The notes beneath the pieces were generated by a model that searched no databases, was not told where the DNA came from, and saw nothing but the letters and a program-made list of their open reading frames with translations. Below are positions 33,066 to 43,639 of a stretch of DNA of 64,000 nt, piece after piece. The stretch is from Lampris incognitus (lineage: Eukaryota; Chordata; Actinopteri; Lampriformes; Lampridae), in contig NC_079224.1 in assembly GCF_029633865.1 (NCBI RefSeq), positions 22,877,677 through 22,941,676 on the forward strand. The letters run 5' to 3'. The position numbers and the translations under genes were made by a program. The stretch's first letter is position 1; each line of letters begins with the position of its first letter.

Positions 33066-33487
33066 ACCCCCCCCTTTTCTCCCCAATTGTACCAATTACC
33101 CTACTCTTTCGAGCTGTCCCGGTCAATGCTCCACCCCCTCTACTGATCCGGGGAGGGCTGCAGACTGCACACATGCCTCCGCCGATACATGTGGAGCCGC
33201 CAGCCGCTTCTTTTCACCTGACAGTGAGGAGTTTCACCAGAGGGACGTAGTGCATGGGAGGATCACACTATTCCCACCAGTCCCCCCTGAACACATGCCC
33301 CGACCAACCACAGGAGGCGCTAATCCAGCAACCAGGACACATACCACCATCAGGCTCCCCACCCACAGACATGGCCAATTGTGTCTGTAGGGACACCCGA
33401 CCAAACCGGAGGTAACACGGGGATTTGAACCGGCGATCCCTGTGTTGGTAGGCAAAGGAACAGACCACTACGCTACCCGGATGCCCC
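33066..33487 (-). repeat. tRNA-derived SINE, full-length, inverted
   Basis: The reverse complement reads the standard SINE from GGGGCATCCGGGTAGCGTAG at 33487 to the GGAGAAAAGGGGGGG tail at 33066. Both A- and B-box-like segments are present. Confidence 0.87.
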
Positions 33488-34183
33488 AAAATTAAACTCT
33501 TTAGTGGCCCTAGACAAATTTAAGGTCGCATGTGACCTAATTGGCTGCAGTTGGTGGAGTGGTTTAACTTTTGGTATTTGTCATGGATTATCTTGAAATG
33601 AAAAGACATATCATATTACTGACTCCAACATCACATGAACCTGTCACAAACCATCTTATCACTAGTAGATTACAGACTAACATGAACTCAAAGAGCAAAC
33701 AATGAAACCCTAGACCATTTTAGTGAGTTTGCTGACACCGACAGATTAAAAACCATGTGACGGTTAAAGATTGCAGGCTGGTCTTGGTACGCTGTGATGT
33801 TAGCATAGCAAGAGAGTATTGGGGCGTATTGTCGAGTATCGGGCCAGATGTTCTAGTTGCCAAAAGGAATGCGAAGCGGTGCGGTGCCACTGGTAGTAGG
33901 TGGTCTCGGACGAGAGAGTGGGGTTGATGATGCGCAACTCGTCCTCACTTTAATCATCGCGCAAGTCATCAGTCATCCATCACAGGATGACTAGATGGTC
34001 CTCGTCGCTGCGACAGGTGAATAGAAATAGAAAGCATAGCAGGATAAACACAGCTGCAGATAATAACATGAATAATGGGTCTGCTTGATTTAGGTGCACC
34101 AGCACACCTATCAGTATTAACGGACAGAGCCAGCATTAACTATCGTCAATACTGCGATCAATACTGGTTCTTTGGCACACCTA
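33488..34183. other. no recognised gene
   Basis: Unique-looking sequence without exon signature. Confidence 0.35.
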
Positions 34184-34232
34184 CATCAAATGAACCCATT
34201 ATTAATTTTATTAACAATGGGTCCATTTGATG
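34184..34232. repeat. 17-bp inverted repeat abutting a V-SINE
   Basis: CATCAAATGAACCCATT (34184-34200) and AATGGGTCCATTTGATG (34216-34232) pair with one mismatch around a 15-base AT loop. The V-SINE starts at the next base. Confidence 0.85.
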
Positions 34233-34462
34233 AGGCACGGTGGCGCAGTGGTTAGCGTGGTCGCCTCACAGCAAGAAGGTCCTGGGTTCGAGCCCCGGGG
34301 TAGTTCAACCTTGGGGTTTGTCCCAAGTCGTCCTCTGTTTGGAGTTTGCATGTTCTCCCCGTGTCTGCGTGGGTTTCCTTCGGGTGCTCCGGTTTCCTCC
34401 CACAGTCCAAAGACATGTAGGTCAGGTGAATCCGCCGTACTAAAAATTGTCCCTAGGTGTGA

Positions 34463-34551
<89 letters not shown>

Positions 34552-34680
34552 GGCCCTGTGATGTGGATTGGCGGCCTGTCCAGGGTGTCTCCATGCCTGC
34601 CGCGCAATGACTGCTGGGATAGGCTCCAGCATCCCCGTGACCCTGAGAGCAGGATAAGCGGTTTGGGTAATGGATAATGG
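34233..34680 (+). repeat. V-SINE, full-length, with expanded (GT)n
   Basis: Head GGCACGGTGGCGCAGTGGTT with B-box-like GGGTTCGAGCCCC; centre TGGAGTTTGCATGTTCTCCC to CAGTCCAAAGACATGTAGG. The internal GTGTG stretch is expanded to about 43 units (34464-34550). The 3' half GGGATAGGCTCCAGCATCCC leads to TAATGGATAATGG. Confidence 0.9.
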
Positions 34681-34727
34681 GTTAATTTTATTAGCTGCAG
34701 CCGTGTGCATCGTTAGATGGTTTTTTA

Positions 34728-34741
34728 ACACACACACACAC

Positions 34742-34776
<35 letters not shown>
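34728..34776. repeat. (CA)n-(CAT)n microsatellite
   Basis: Seven CA units then about 12 CAT units. Confidence 0.95.
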
Positions 34777-35278
34777 GTTCCGTATCTCCTCTCCAGGTAC
34801 GGCTGGCCTTTGGTTCACAGAGGAACTCATCCGCCCTTTAACAGGTTTTGTTTTTAGTCCTGCTGGGTGTCCGACTCCTCACAACAACCCAAGGGTTGAA
34901 GTGGGGGTGCTGGTTTAGTCGCCGACGACCTGACGGTTGCAGTTTAATGTCGTACCCAGGACACACACAGACTAGCTATGTATTAATCACTAACACCACT
35001 CAGTTTTGAGATTGCTAGGTGTGTTGCTGATGTGACAGAGCCACTGAAGGCTCTCTGCCTCCAGCCGACACACAAACCCCACCCCACTGCTAGAGTGTTC
35101 TAATCCACAATTAATGTTAATCTTCTCTTTGGCAGGGATTGTCAGACTTTCTGTAACTAACTACACTGTAAAGGCAGTAGTGACTACCCAAGTATTGGTA
35201 TGGGTCTATCTTTCAGACATAATAGTGTTGCAGGCAGGGTGTGCTTTCAGCACTGGTAGGCAGGGGGAGATTAAGGAG
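34777..35278. other. no recognised gene
   Basis: No coding or repeat signature recognised. Confidence 0.35.
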
Positions 35279-35706
35279 CCCAGATAGCATCCGGATGTGG
35301 GCCACTTCAGGCAATGATGTGGCACTGATAGCCTTCCTCTGGCCCTGACAAAATGGATGTGAGCCTGATGTGGCCCATGTGTATAATAGCAAATATGGCC
35401 CAGCTATGCCAAATCAAATGTGTGCCTTTTTTGGCAAAGATGCGGTGCTCTCGGCAACATGTAATCTGGATGTGACTCTGAAGTGGCCCATGTGGTAAAT
35501 AGTGACTATGGCCCAAATATCACACAACAAATATGAACCACATTTGGCAACTATGTAGCACATGCGGCATTGCTATGGCTTTGTTCTGGCCCAGATCTGG
35601 CAAAATGGAGTGGGCCGTCCAAGTGCCATCATTGCATGTGGTATGTGGGCTGGATGAAAGTGTCGGTGTGGGACGGGTCTGGGCCACAGCAATTTTGTTA
35701 TCTGGG
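35279..35706. mobile_element. MITE-like degenerate repeat with CCCAGATA ends
   Basis: Bounded by CCCAGATAGCA at the left and its approximate inverse TTGTTATCTGGG at the right. The inside consists of many variants of TGGCCCA/TGTGGCC/ATCTGGC/CAAATATGGC. This resembles a common teleost and amphibian repeat of uncertain class. No coding capacity. Confidence 0.55.
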
Positions 35707-35810
35707 AATGGACCAGTTGGTCAATGTGGGACACTTGTGTGTTCTTATTAATTAGGCCTATATCTTTTATATGTGGGTACAAGTGAGCCAAGAGAGAGAG
35801 AGGCCTCATT

Positions 35811-36250
35811 GGGTGTCCGGGTAGTGTGGTGGTCTATTCCGTTGCCTACCAACAAGGGGATGCCCGGTTCGAATCCCCGTGTTGTCTCCGGGTTGGTCGG
35901 GCATCCACACAATTGGCGGTATCTGCGGGTGGGGAGCCGGATGTGGGTATGTGTCCTGGTCGCTGTACTAGCACCTCCTCTGGTCAGTCGGGGCGGCTAA
36001 TCGGGGGGGGGGGGGGGACTGGGGGGAATAGCGTGATCCTTCCACGCGCTACGTCCCCCTGGTGAAACTCCTCACTGTCAGGTAAAAAGAAGCGGCTGGC
36101 GACACCACATGTATCGGAGGAGGCATGGGTAGTCTGCAGCCCTGCCCCCGGATTGGCAGAGGGGGTGGAGCAGCGACCGGGACGGCTCGGAAGAGTGGGG
36201 TGATTGGCTGGATACAACTGGAAGAAAAGGGGGGGGGGATCACAAAAAAA
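35811..36250 (+). repeat. tRNA-derived SINE, full-length
   Basis: Head GGGTGTCCGGGTAGTGTGGT, B-box-like GGTTCGAATCC, body and G-rich/A-rich tail. It lacks the TCCCTACAGA segment (deletion near 35905) and has a 15-base G run near 36004. Confidence 0.87.
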
Positions 36251-36665
36251 AGAGCGAGAGAGAGAGAGAGCGGTCTCACAACTGCTTGTCTTAATGCTTA
36301 GATGCAATTTCTTTTTCACTGTTCACATGCATTTTTAAAGGGTACCCAAACCTAGCCTGAGCAGATCTCCATTCCTGAAAAGAATGTGCAAACAGCTACA
36401 AATGCCCGAGCTGTTGTGACTTTTCACAAGCACTGTTTTCAAACAACAATCCATTGCACTCTCGGGTCCGTGTTGAATAGTGACATGGCGAATCCTCAAG
36501 CAGTGATTGAGCTGTCTTTCCCCTGACTGTCATCATTTCCTGCTTTTTCCTGGAACTGTTGAACTCACAGACTGGGGCCACGTGGTACCATATCAAATAC
36601 GTATCTGATCTCAGACCAAATATGGAAGTGGCCCAACTTGGAATTCAAAAGATGAGTTCAACTGC

Positions 36666-36696
<31 letters not shown>

Positions 36697-37938
36697 AAAT
36701 TTACACTTGGACATTTCATGTGTCTCGGTATCTGGATTATATCTAGTTTGGGATTTGGATTAAAATTGCTGGTGTAAACACACTCATATCATACAATCTG
36801 CATACAAGTCACATAACATACTGTGTAAATGGCGTCTATGTCCCATTTGAGTCAAAAAATGGAACTGAGTCTTATTCAATGTGAACGGTAGACTAAAATA
36901 AATGCTCGGCTGTGCTTGTGAAAAACTAGATGCGCTGTTTTTAATTTTTGCTCACAGCCCCTGAAATGAAATGATAGCCGACGTGACTTGTCTGCTGATT
37001 CCCAAACGTCATCATCATGTGTTATTGATAAATTACTGTTACACATACACTCACATACACTCTATTTGCCTAATGTTTTCCAACAACAGCCTAAGAGCTG
37101 TTATAAACAGCTTAAAGTAATTACTGGAAAACCCTTAGCATTGGTAAGCAGTTCCTAATGGATCAGGTCTCTCTATTAAGACAAGAGAGACGCTTCCAGA
37201 TAACATTTCCACTGAAGAGTCAGTGATGCCTGGCACCATTTTGCCGGTGCATTTGCTAAAGTATGTTAACCTGATCCTATGCTATCAGTGATTTCTGCAG
37301 AACAGTACGCTTGTATGCGCCTGTCAGCCCCATAAACCAGTTGCTGATCTTAAAATGATTTTGACGACCCTGCTGAGCCAGATCTCAGCATTTCCAAAGA
37401 TTTTAGCCAAACTGTCAGGGCCTTTAAATGTAGAAGGGCAATAACAAAAGCTTTGACCCACCTTGGTAAAGTCTTTCATCATCACTGCAGTATAAGTAGT
37501 ACCACGGTGCGATCTGGATCAGATGCTACACTGTTAAAGGTACAATCCGTAACGGCAGGTGCTGCCGACAACAAGAAACGTGTCATATCTCACCATCGGG
37601 TCAACAGGGAGAATTTGTTTATGAAATGAAGATAACACAAAACCTCAAAAAGAGATGAAAGTGATGCAGCATCGACGGGTTTTCTCATTCGCATGTAATA
37701 AAGCAAGTCATGTTTACGAAGTCTGACTTAAACAACAGCAGAAGTGGGGCTGATAACCGCCATGTGCATCAGCTGTGGATTGTACCTCTTAAGTCTTTTA
37801 TGACATGATATGAAATGCAAAAAGAAATTCTATCTTAATGCACAAAAATGTGCCGTTTATATTATTGTGACATCTGGTATTAGTTGTTAATATTACAATT
37901 ACAATATTACTGTAAATCACAAACACCTAGTCTCTAGC
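36251..37938. other. no recognised gene; short (GA)n and (TG)n
   Basis: A GA stretch at 36260-36270 and (TG)n at 36671-36695. Otherwise unique-looking sequence with no exon recognised over 1.7 kb. Confidence 0.4.
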
Positions 37939-38275
37939 GGCACGGTGGCCCAGTGGTTAGCACTGTCGCCTCACAGCAAGAACGTCCTGGGTTCGAACCC
38001 CGGGGTTATCCAACTTTGGGGGTCATCCTGTGTGTGGAGTTTGCATGTTCTCCCTGTGTGTACGGTGGGTTTCCTCCGGGTGTTCTAGTTTCCCCCACCA
38101 CCAAAAAGACATAGGGTTAATACTCCTGTCTGTGCCTCTGACCAAGGCAATGGGAAAAGAACTGGAATTGATCCCCGGGCGCAGCACGGCGGCTGCCCAC
38201 TGCTCCTAGCTACACAGCTAGGACGGGTTAAATGCAGAGAAAGAATTTCCCCACGGGGAGTAACAAAAGTAGAAA
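37939..38275 (+). repeat. V-SINE, variant ending AATTTCCCCACGGGG
   Basis: Head GGCACGGTGGCCCAGTGGTT and GGGTTCGAACCCC, the V-SINE centre, then CTGACCAAGGCAATGGG, ATGCAGAGAAAGAATTTCCC and an A-rich end. It is the same 3' variant as at 32661. Confidence 0.87.
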
Positions 38276-38798
38276 AACACTAGTGTCCTAAACACTCACT
38301 TACTAGTGATACACAACTCAAATGACCTCACTGGTCTCTTCATTCCTATCTGACTGGCATCACGTGGGATTAAACAAAAACGTATATTTTCTCTGCCCTT
38401 CAGTTTATGACTCATCAATCACTGGAGGTTTCAATACTGCACTGAGCATATCCAACACATGAAGGCGCCCACGTCCCATAAATAAGTGAGCATTCGCTGA
38501 AGGCATTAGAAGGCTTGACTGCTGGGGCAAACAGCATGCAGTGGCTTGCAACATGATGCAATATCCCTGGCGTTTTTATGCCAGATAGAATTACTGAGTA
38601 TCTCACCCAAATTAAAGTGTGTTTAGCAAGCAACATTCTCCCCACTCCTCCCTCAGCATCACCTGCTGCAGAGATGAGAGGCAGCTGAAAGGTTTGGAAG
38701 AGGCAGTCATAAGCACTAATCACCAGCATAGTATATAACTGGCTATGGAATAGATGTCATGTCTGGGACGTGTTATTTAGTACAGCCCCCTCTATGCA
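38276..38798. other. no recognised gene
   Basis: No exon or repeat family recognised. Confidence 0.35.
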
Positions 38799-38832
38799 GG
38801 CGCACACACACACACGCACACACACACGCACG

Positions 38833-38893
<61 letters not shown>
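38799..38893. repeat. (CA)n microsatellite with CGCA interruptions
   Basis: About 47 CA units with several ACGC interruptions at the left end. Confidence 0.97.
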
Positions 38894-38895
<2 letters not shown>

Positions 38896-39149
38896 CCCAG
38901 GGGAGATGTCCAACTAATCCACTCATACATAAAATGAACCTTTCTTAAGGCACTTGACTCATACACACAAGGGCACACACGCAGCGCCACTCTGGCATCA
39001 TTATGGAAATGTCTCATGGAACCTCTGACCTCACCGATTGCTGAAACTGCTTTTTTCATCAAGTTGAGTTGTTAAGAGAGTAGGTCACCCAGGGATAAGT
39101 GTTGTTCTTTTAATAGTGAGCTCTTCCTTTTGGTGGGAACATTATTTCC

Positions 39150-40035
39150 ATCTTCCCACCGGAAGCGGTGTGGGAAGGTGGCGGCGCAAATTCATGTTTG
39201 CAGTGGCCTCACCCAGTACCGGTGTGGGAAGATGGCGGTGCAAATTCATGTTTGCAGTGGCCTCACCCAGTACCGGTGTGGGAAGATGGTGGTGCGAACT
39301 TACGTTTGTGGCGGCCTCACCCAGTACCGTCCATTCAGTGTCTTTGTCCACATCTGCGTCTAAGTTGTGTCTTTGTTTGATGGCTGGGAGAGCTGGCGCA
39401 GGATCGACTGGGAGAACTTGGTCTGCTGTATCCTGTGGGCCCAGGGACCACATCCCTGCCCAGAGCTGCACCCGAAGAGGAAACACCGAGGGCAGTCTGA
39501 CAGGATGTGGAAGTAGGGCAGGCTAAGCTAACTGTTAGCCCATGTAGACCGGCAGTTCTGATAACACCAAGGACGGTCTGGTGGTGCCCTCACCTAGCGT
39601 TGACTATGTTTTTAGTGTCATCGTGTGGAGTGTGGGGAGGTGTGTCGAAGGTGTCTGGCTGTGAGAGCTGCCATTGGATTGGCTGGGGGAGCTTGGTCTG
39701 CTGCGTCCAGTGGGCCCAAGGACCACAGCTCTGCCCAGAGCTGCGCCCAAGGAGGAAACACTGAGGGTGGTCTGACAGGACGCGGAGGCGGGTCAGGCTA
39801 AGCTGACTGCTAGCCTATGCAGACCGGCAGTTCCGACAGTCATCCTGGCATTTGTTCTCTCAGACAGTGATTGTTTTTGTAGTTTGATATATGTATGTGT
39901 TGTTGGAGTTTTAGATATGTGTTTTTGTCTCTGTGTTGCACTGCTGTGGACTGGGGGAAACTATATTTCGTTTCATTTCATGTACACAAGTACATGAAAT
40001 GACAAATAAAGTGTTCCTGATTCCTGGTTTCTTTT
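39150..40035 (+). mobile_element. non-autonomous LINE-derived repeat with internal duplications
   Basis: Starts near a GAAGATGGCGGYGC motif, present in three 54-bp tandem copies (39168-39329). The region then repeats a module of about 180 bp twice (about 39380-39560 and 39660-39840; shared TTGGTCTGCTG, GTGGGCCCA, CTGCCCAGAGCTGC, TAGACCGGCAGTTC). It ends with a 13-bp hairpin (39973-40002), AATAAA and ATTCCTG repeats. The 3' end resembles an L2/Rex-type LINE tail. No RT is encoded. Confidence 0.6.
39168..39329 (+). repeat. three 54-bp tandem units
   Basis: Units start at 39168, 39222 and 39276, each beginning GTGTGGGAAG and ending CACCCAGTACCG. Unit 3 is the most diverged. Confidence 0.93.
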
Positions 40036-40045
40036 TTCTTTGTTT

Positions 40046-40173
<128 letters not shown>

Positions 40174-40232
40174 CATTTTTTTCGGAAACTGTCAATAGTG
40201 TTGATAAAAGTGCTTAACAAATGAGGAGCAGA

Positions 40233-40330
40233 ATATCAGGATAGATGTAGGAAAAAAAACTTTTAATACATAGCAGTACAAGCTTGTGCTGCTATGTATT
40301 AAAAGTTTTTTCCTACATATATCTTGATAT
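40233..40330. repeat. 98-bp near-perfect palindrome
   Basis: Arms of about 50 and 48 bp meet at AAGCTT (40280-40285). Differences are an 8-versus-6 A run and a few substitutions. It could extrude or be transcribed as a hairpin. Confidence 0.9.
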
Positions 40331-40499
40331 ATATAAAACAAACAAAACAATAAATAAAATGAACAGTGATCACATATTGATCACATATCATCCAACGCAT
40401 AGGTCTTAAAATTGGAAACTAACACAAGGTTTCTCATTCCAATTAATATTTCATCTAGTGGTAGCTCTACAGTTCTGCCTCTACTTGTCACTGCAACAA

Positions 40500-40955
40500 G
40501 ATGGTTAGATTTAGTTATATAAATATCAGATATATATCTACCAAAGCCTTGCTAATAAATGATCTGATTCTTAAACATAGGTTTGATATGGTTGGGTTAT
40601 GTGAAACATGGTTATAAACTAAATTCAGCTTCCCCACATGACTATACTCATGCCCATGTAGCTCGGGCAAATAACAAAGTAGGGGTGTTGCCTTATGTCT
40701 ATTTTCAATTTAACTTCTAAAATTGAAACTAAATTAAAATCATTTGAGGCCCTTGTTCTAAGTCCACCTGTTTCAGCTATGAACAGACTGCGCGGTCCAG
40801 ATTGTGATACTCTATCGACCTCCTGGCTCTTACTTAATATTTCTTGAAGATTTTGGAGAATTTATCTCAGGTCTTGTTACTCATTCTGATGAGATGCTGA
40901 TTCTTGGTGATATCAATATTCACCCGAATAAGACTGCTGATCCTCTAAGTGAAGC
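40500..40955 (+). mobile_element. L2-like LINE endonuclease fragment (left of PLE insertion)
   Basis: A plus-strand translation broken by stops gives INDLILKHRFDMVGLCETWL, then ILYRPPGSYLIFLEDFGEFI and LILGDINIHPNK, the apurinic-type endonuclease motifs of L2 ORF2. It is interrupted at 40955 and resumes at 42998. Confidence 0.8.
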
Positions 40956-41310
40956 GTGTCTGTGAATGTTCTCATTCATCCAGGTCATGGTTATCCAAAG
41001 GAATTGAATCAAGTGCAACTGGACTTGGTTATATATCCGTGAAGACGTTTCGCCTCTCATCCAAGAGGCTTCATCAGTTCGCGCCTTTCTGACTAGACCA
41101 AGCTAATCTGACTGGCTGGTGATGAAACTCAGATATTTAGCCTCTTTGGATTTGTTATCAGAGCTATAGATGTCAATGGCTCTTTTGTGTTCTGATGTTT
41201 AGCAACGACAGTCATTATCAGAGCTATTGATGTCAATGGCTCTTTTGTGTTCCAATGTTTAGCAACGACAGTCGTTGGAGGTGTTAGTTTCGACTTCGTT
41301 AGTGCTCCAT

Positions 41311-41693
41311 TCAGTGGTCATGAGTTGTTGGAGCCGTTAGTGACCGACTGTTGTTCTTGGAAGCTAAGCTTTGGAGTCTCCTGGGTAGAGATGAAAGGAC
41401 GGAATTGTAAGTGGGAGATAGGTGGTGTCGCAGACCTCCTCCTCTGTTGAGGGGTGGTTTTTCCAGTTTCGCATAGATGGCTTCCTTCACCCCTCTTTCA
41501 AACCATCTATCTTCCCTGTCCAAAATGCGTATGTTGCTGTCCTCGAAGGAGTGTGTCTTCTCCTTTAGGTGTAGATAGACTGCTGAGTCTTGTCCTGAGG
41601 AGTTTGGCCTTCTGTGCTGGGTCATCCGTTTGTGTAGTGGTTGTTTTGGTTTCTCCTATGTATAGGTCAGTGCAATCCTCATTGCATTGTACA
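41311..41693 (-). pseudogene. Penelope-like GIY-YIG region, inverted left-arm copy
   Basis: Minus-strand reading is open from 41625 to 41311. It repeats the end of the right-arm protein (MTQHRRPNSSGQDSAVYLHL, then LEKPPLNRGGGLRHHLSPTY) with a few substitutions. The upstream YIGETK motif (41675-41640) is in a different frame because of an indel. It is a partial copy with no RT. Confidence 0.8.
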
Positions 41694-41729
41694 GTGGTAG
41701 AACACAGGGCCCTGAACTCCTTCAGAGGA

Positions 41730-42737
41730 ACACCTCCGAGCCACTGGTTCAGATATGTGGACGACACATGGGTCAAAATCCAAACACAAGAGGTGCTAGC
41801 GTTTACCAAACACATCAACTCAGTGGACAAGAACATTAAGTTCACAAGGGAAGATGTAAAGAACAATAGTTTGCCCTTCTTGGACTGTGACGTCCACATT
41901 GGGGAAGACAGGAGCCTCCACATTGGGGTTTACAGGAAGCCTACACACACAGACCAATATCTACTTTTCAACTCACACCACCCTCTGGAGCACAAACTGG
42001 GCATCATCAGAACTCTGCAACACAGAGCTGACAATGTGCCCAGCAGCATTCAGGCCCAACGGGAAGAACACAAACACCTGAGAGGAGCTTTAAAAACCTG
42101 CGGCTACCCCAGTTGGGCCTTTGTGAAAACTACAACACGTTCCAGAAAGACCAACCGGGTGAGCGATGAGGAGAAGAGGAACAGAAGGAATAACATAGTC
42201 ATCCCGTATGTTTCTGGGGTGTTTGAGAAACTCAGGAGAATTTTTAACAAACACCGCATCCCAGTATACTTCAAACCCAGCAACACACTCCGACAAAAAC
42301 TGGTTCATTCCAAAGACCGTGTACTACACACCCAGAAAAGCAATCTGGTGTATGCTGTACAATGCAATGAGGATTGCACTGACCTATACATAGGAGAAAC
42401 CAAACAACCACTACACAAACGGATGGCCCAACACAGAAGGCCAAACTCCTCAGGACAAGACTCAGCAGTCTATCTACACCTAAAGGAGAAGACAAACTCC
42501 TTCGAGGACAGCAACGTACACATTTTGGACAGGGAAGATAGATGGTTTGAAAGAGGGGTGAAGGAAGCCATTTATGCGAAACTGGAAAAACCACCCCTCA
42601 ACAGAGGAGGAGGTCTGCGACACCACCTATCTCCCACTTACAATGCCGTCCTTTCATCTCTACCCAGGAGACTCCAACGCTTAGCTTCCAAGAACAACAG
42701 TCGGTCACTAACAGCTCCAACAACTCATGGCCATTGA
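41730..42737 (+). pseudogene. Penelope-like RT (C-terminal part) and GIY-YIG endonuclease
   Basis: Continuous plus frame ending at TGA 42735-42737. It starts at an RT fragment, SHWFRYVDDTWVKI (catalytic YVDD at about 41752), then FTKHINSVDKNIKFTREDVK, LPFLDCDVHIGEDRSLHIGV and YRKPTHTDQYL. The linker has RRNNIVIPYVSGVFEKLRRI. The GIY-YIG domain (about 42340-42560) has LVYAVQCNEDCTDLYIGETK and RMAQHRRPNSS. The N-terminal RT motifs are missing, so the copy is 5' truncated. The predicted ORF opening at 41454 begins in the inverted arm and is not the true start. Confidence 0.85.
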
Positions 42738-42997
42738 ATGGAGCACTAACAAAGTCGAAACTAACACCTCCAACGACTGTCGTTGCTAAACATCGGAACA
42801 CAAAAGAGCCATTGACATCAATAACTCTGATAACGACTCCAAAGAGGCTAAATATCTGAGTTTCATCACCAGCCAGTCAGACTAGCTTGGTCTTGTCAGA
42901 AAGGCACGAACTGATGAAGCCTCTTGGATGAGAGGTGAAACGTCTTCACGGATATATAACCAAGTCCAGTTGCACTTGATTCAATTCCTTTGGATAA

Positions 42998-43152
42998 CTC
43001 TAAGTAAAGCCTTTCTGGCACTAGTTGATACTTTTGGGTTCACTCAGTTTGTTAAACAGTCGAGTCATTGCAGTGGTAACACCCTTGATTTGGTTTTATC
43101 TAAAGGGATAGCCGTTTCTAATTTGACTGTCTTGCAAACCACATCTGCTGTA
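42998..43152 (+). mobile_element. L2-like LINE endonuclease fragment (right of PLE insertion)
   Basis: Continues the left fragment: LSKAFLALVDTFGFTQFV, then SGNTLDLVLSKG, the C-terminal endonuclease motifs. Confidence 0.8.
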
Positions 43153-43154
43153 TC

Positions 43155-43290
43155 AAGTCATCCATTCATCCATTATCTGAACCGCTTATCCTGCTCTCAG
43201 GGTCCCAGGGATGCTGGAGCCTTTCCCAGCAGTCATTGGGCGGCAGGCGGGGAGACACGTTGGACAGGCCGTCAGGCCATCACACAGTGT
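43155..43290 (-). repeat. V-SINE 3' fragment, inverted
   Basis: CATCCATTATCTGAACCGCT, GATGCTGGAGCCTTTCCCAG and GGCAGGCGGGGAGACACG, then a decayed end. Confidence 0.8.
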
Positions 43291-43639
43291 CAACTTTCCT
43301 CTTTTCCAATGTGGACAGCGACATTTTTAGGTTATTTTGTTTGCTAGTTAGCAGCAGCAAGTAGGTTAGCGTGGCACACTCACTAGGTTGGCAGACATGT
43401 AGGGAGCGTCGGGAGCAGCATGTAGGGAGCGTGGGACACATCAGTCTCCCTCTTGAATGGGAGCACATTCTTGCCCAAAAACAGAATTTTCTTTGAGGGG
43501 GAAAATGCATTATAATTTTTAATGTTCTAATAAAAATTGATCAAAATAAAAAATAATCCTCGGGCAGGATTTTGCCCACGGACAGCCAGTTAACTAGGCC
43601 TGGTGTATAGATTATTGACTATTGCAACTGTTATCTTCT
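43291..43639. other. no recognised gene
   Basis: Contains a short direct repeat (CATGTAGGGAGCGT at about 43397 and 43420). Otherwise nothing recognised. Confidence 0.35.

Larger units (their letters stand above)
40956..42997 (+). mobile_element. Penelope-like element with GIY-YIG, inverted-arm (hairpin) arrangement
   Basis: Flanked by CTCTAAGTGAAGC (40943-40955) and CTCTAAGTAAAGC (42998-43010). The left arm (about 40991-41693) is an inverted copy of the element's 3' part. The right portion carries RT then GIY-YIG in plus orientation and ends at 42997. Both arms encode the GIY-YIG C-terminal region. The inverted terminal arrangement and GIY-YIG nuclease are hallmarks of Penelope-like elements. 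The left arm has a 60-bp tandem duplication at 41155-41274. Confidence 0.9.

Noticed and set aside
39168-39329. Regular 54-bp repeats considered as a CRISPR-like array
   Set aside because: Units are directly adjacent with no spacers, within a eukaryotic retroposon.
41454-42737. A continuous 427-codon ORF starting at 41454
   Set aside because: It begins with GTG inside the inverted left arm, read antisense. Only the part from about 41730 is genuine Penelope-like protein.
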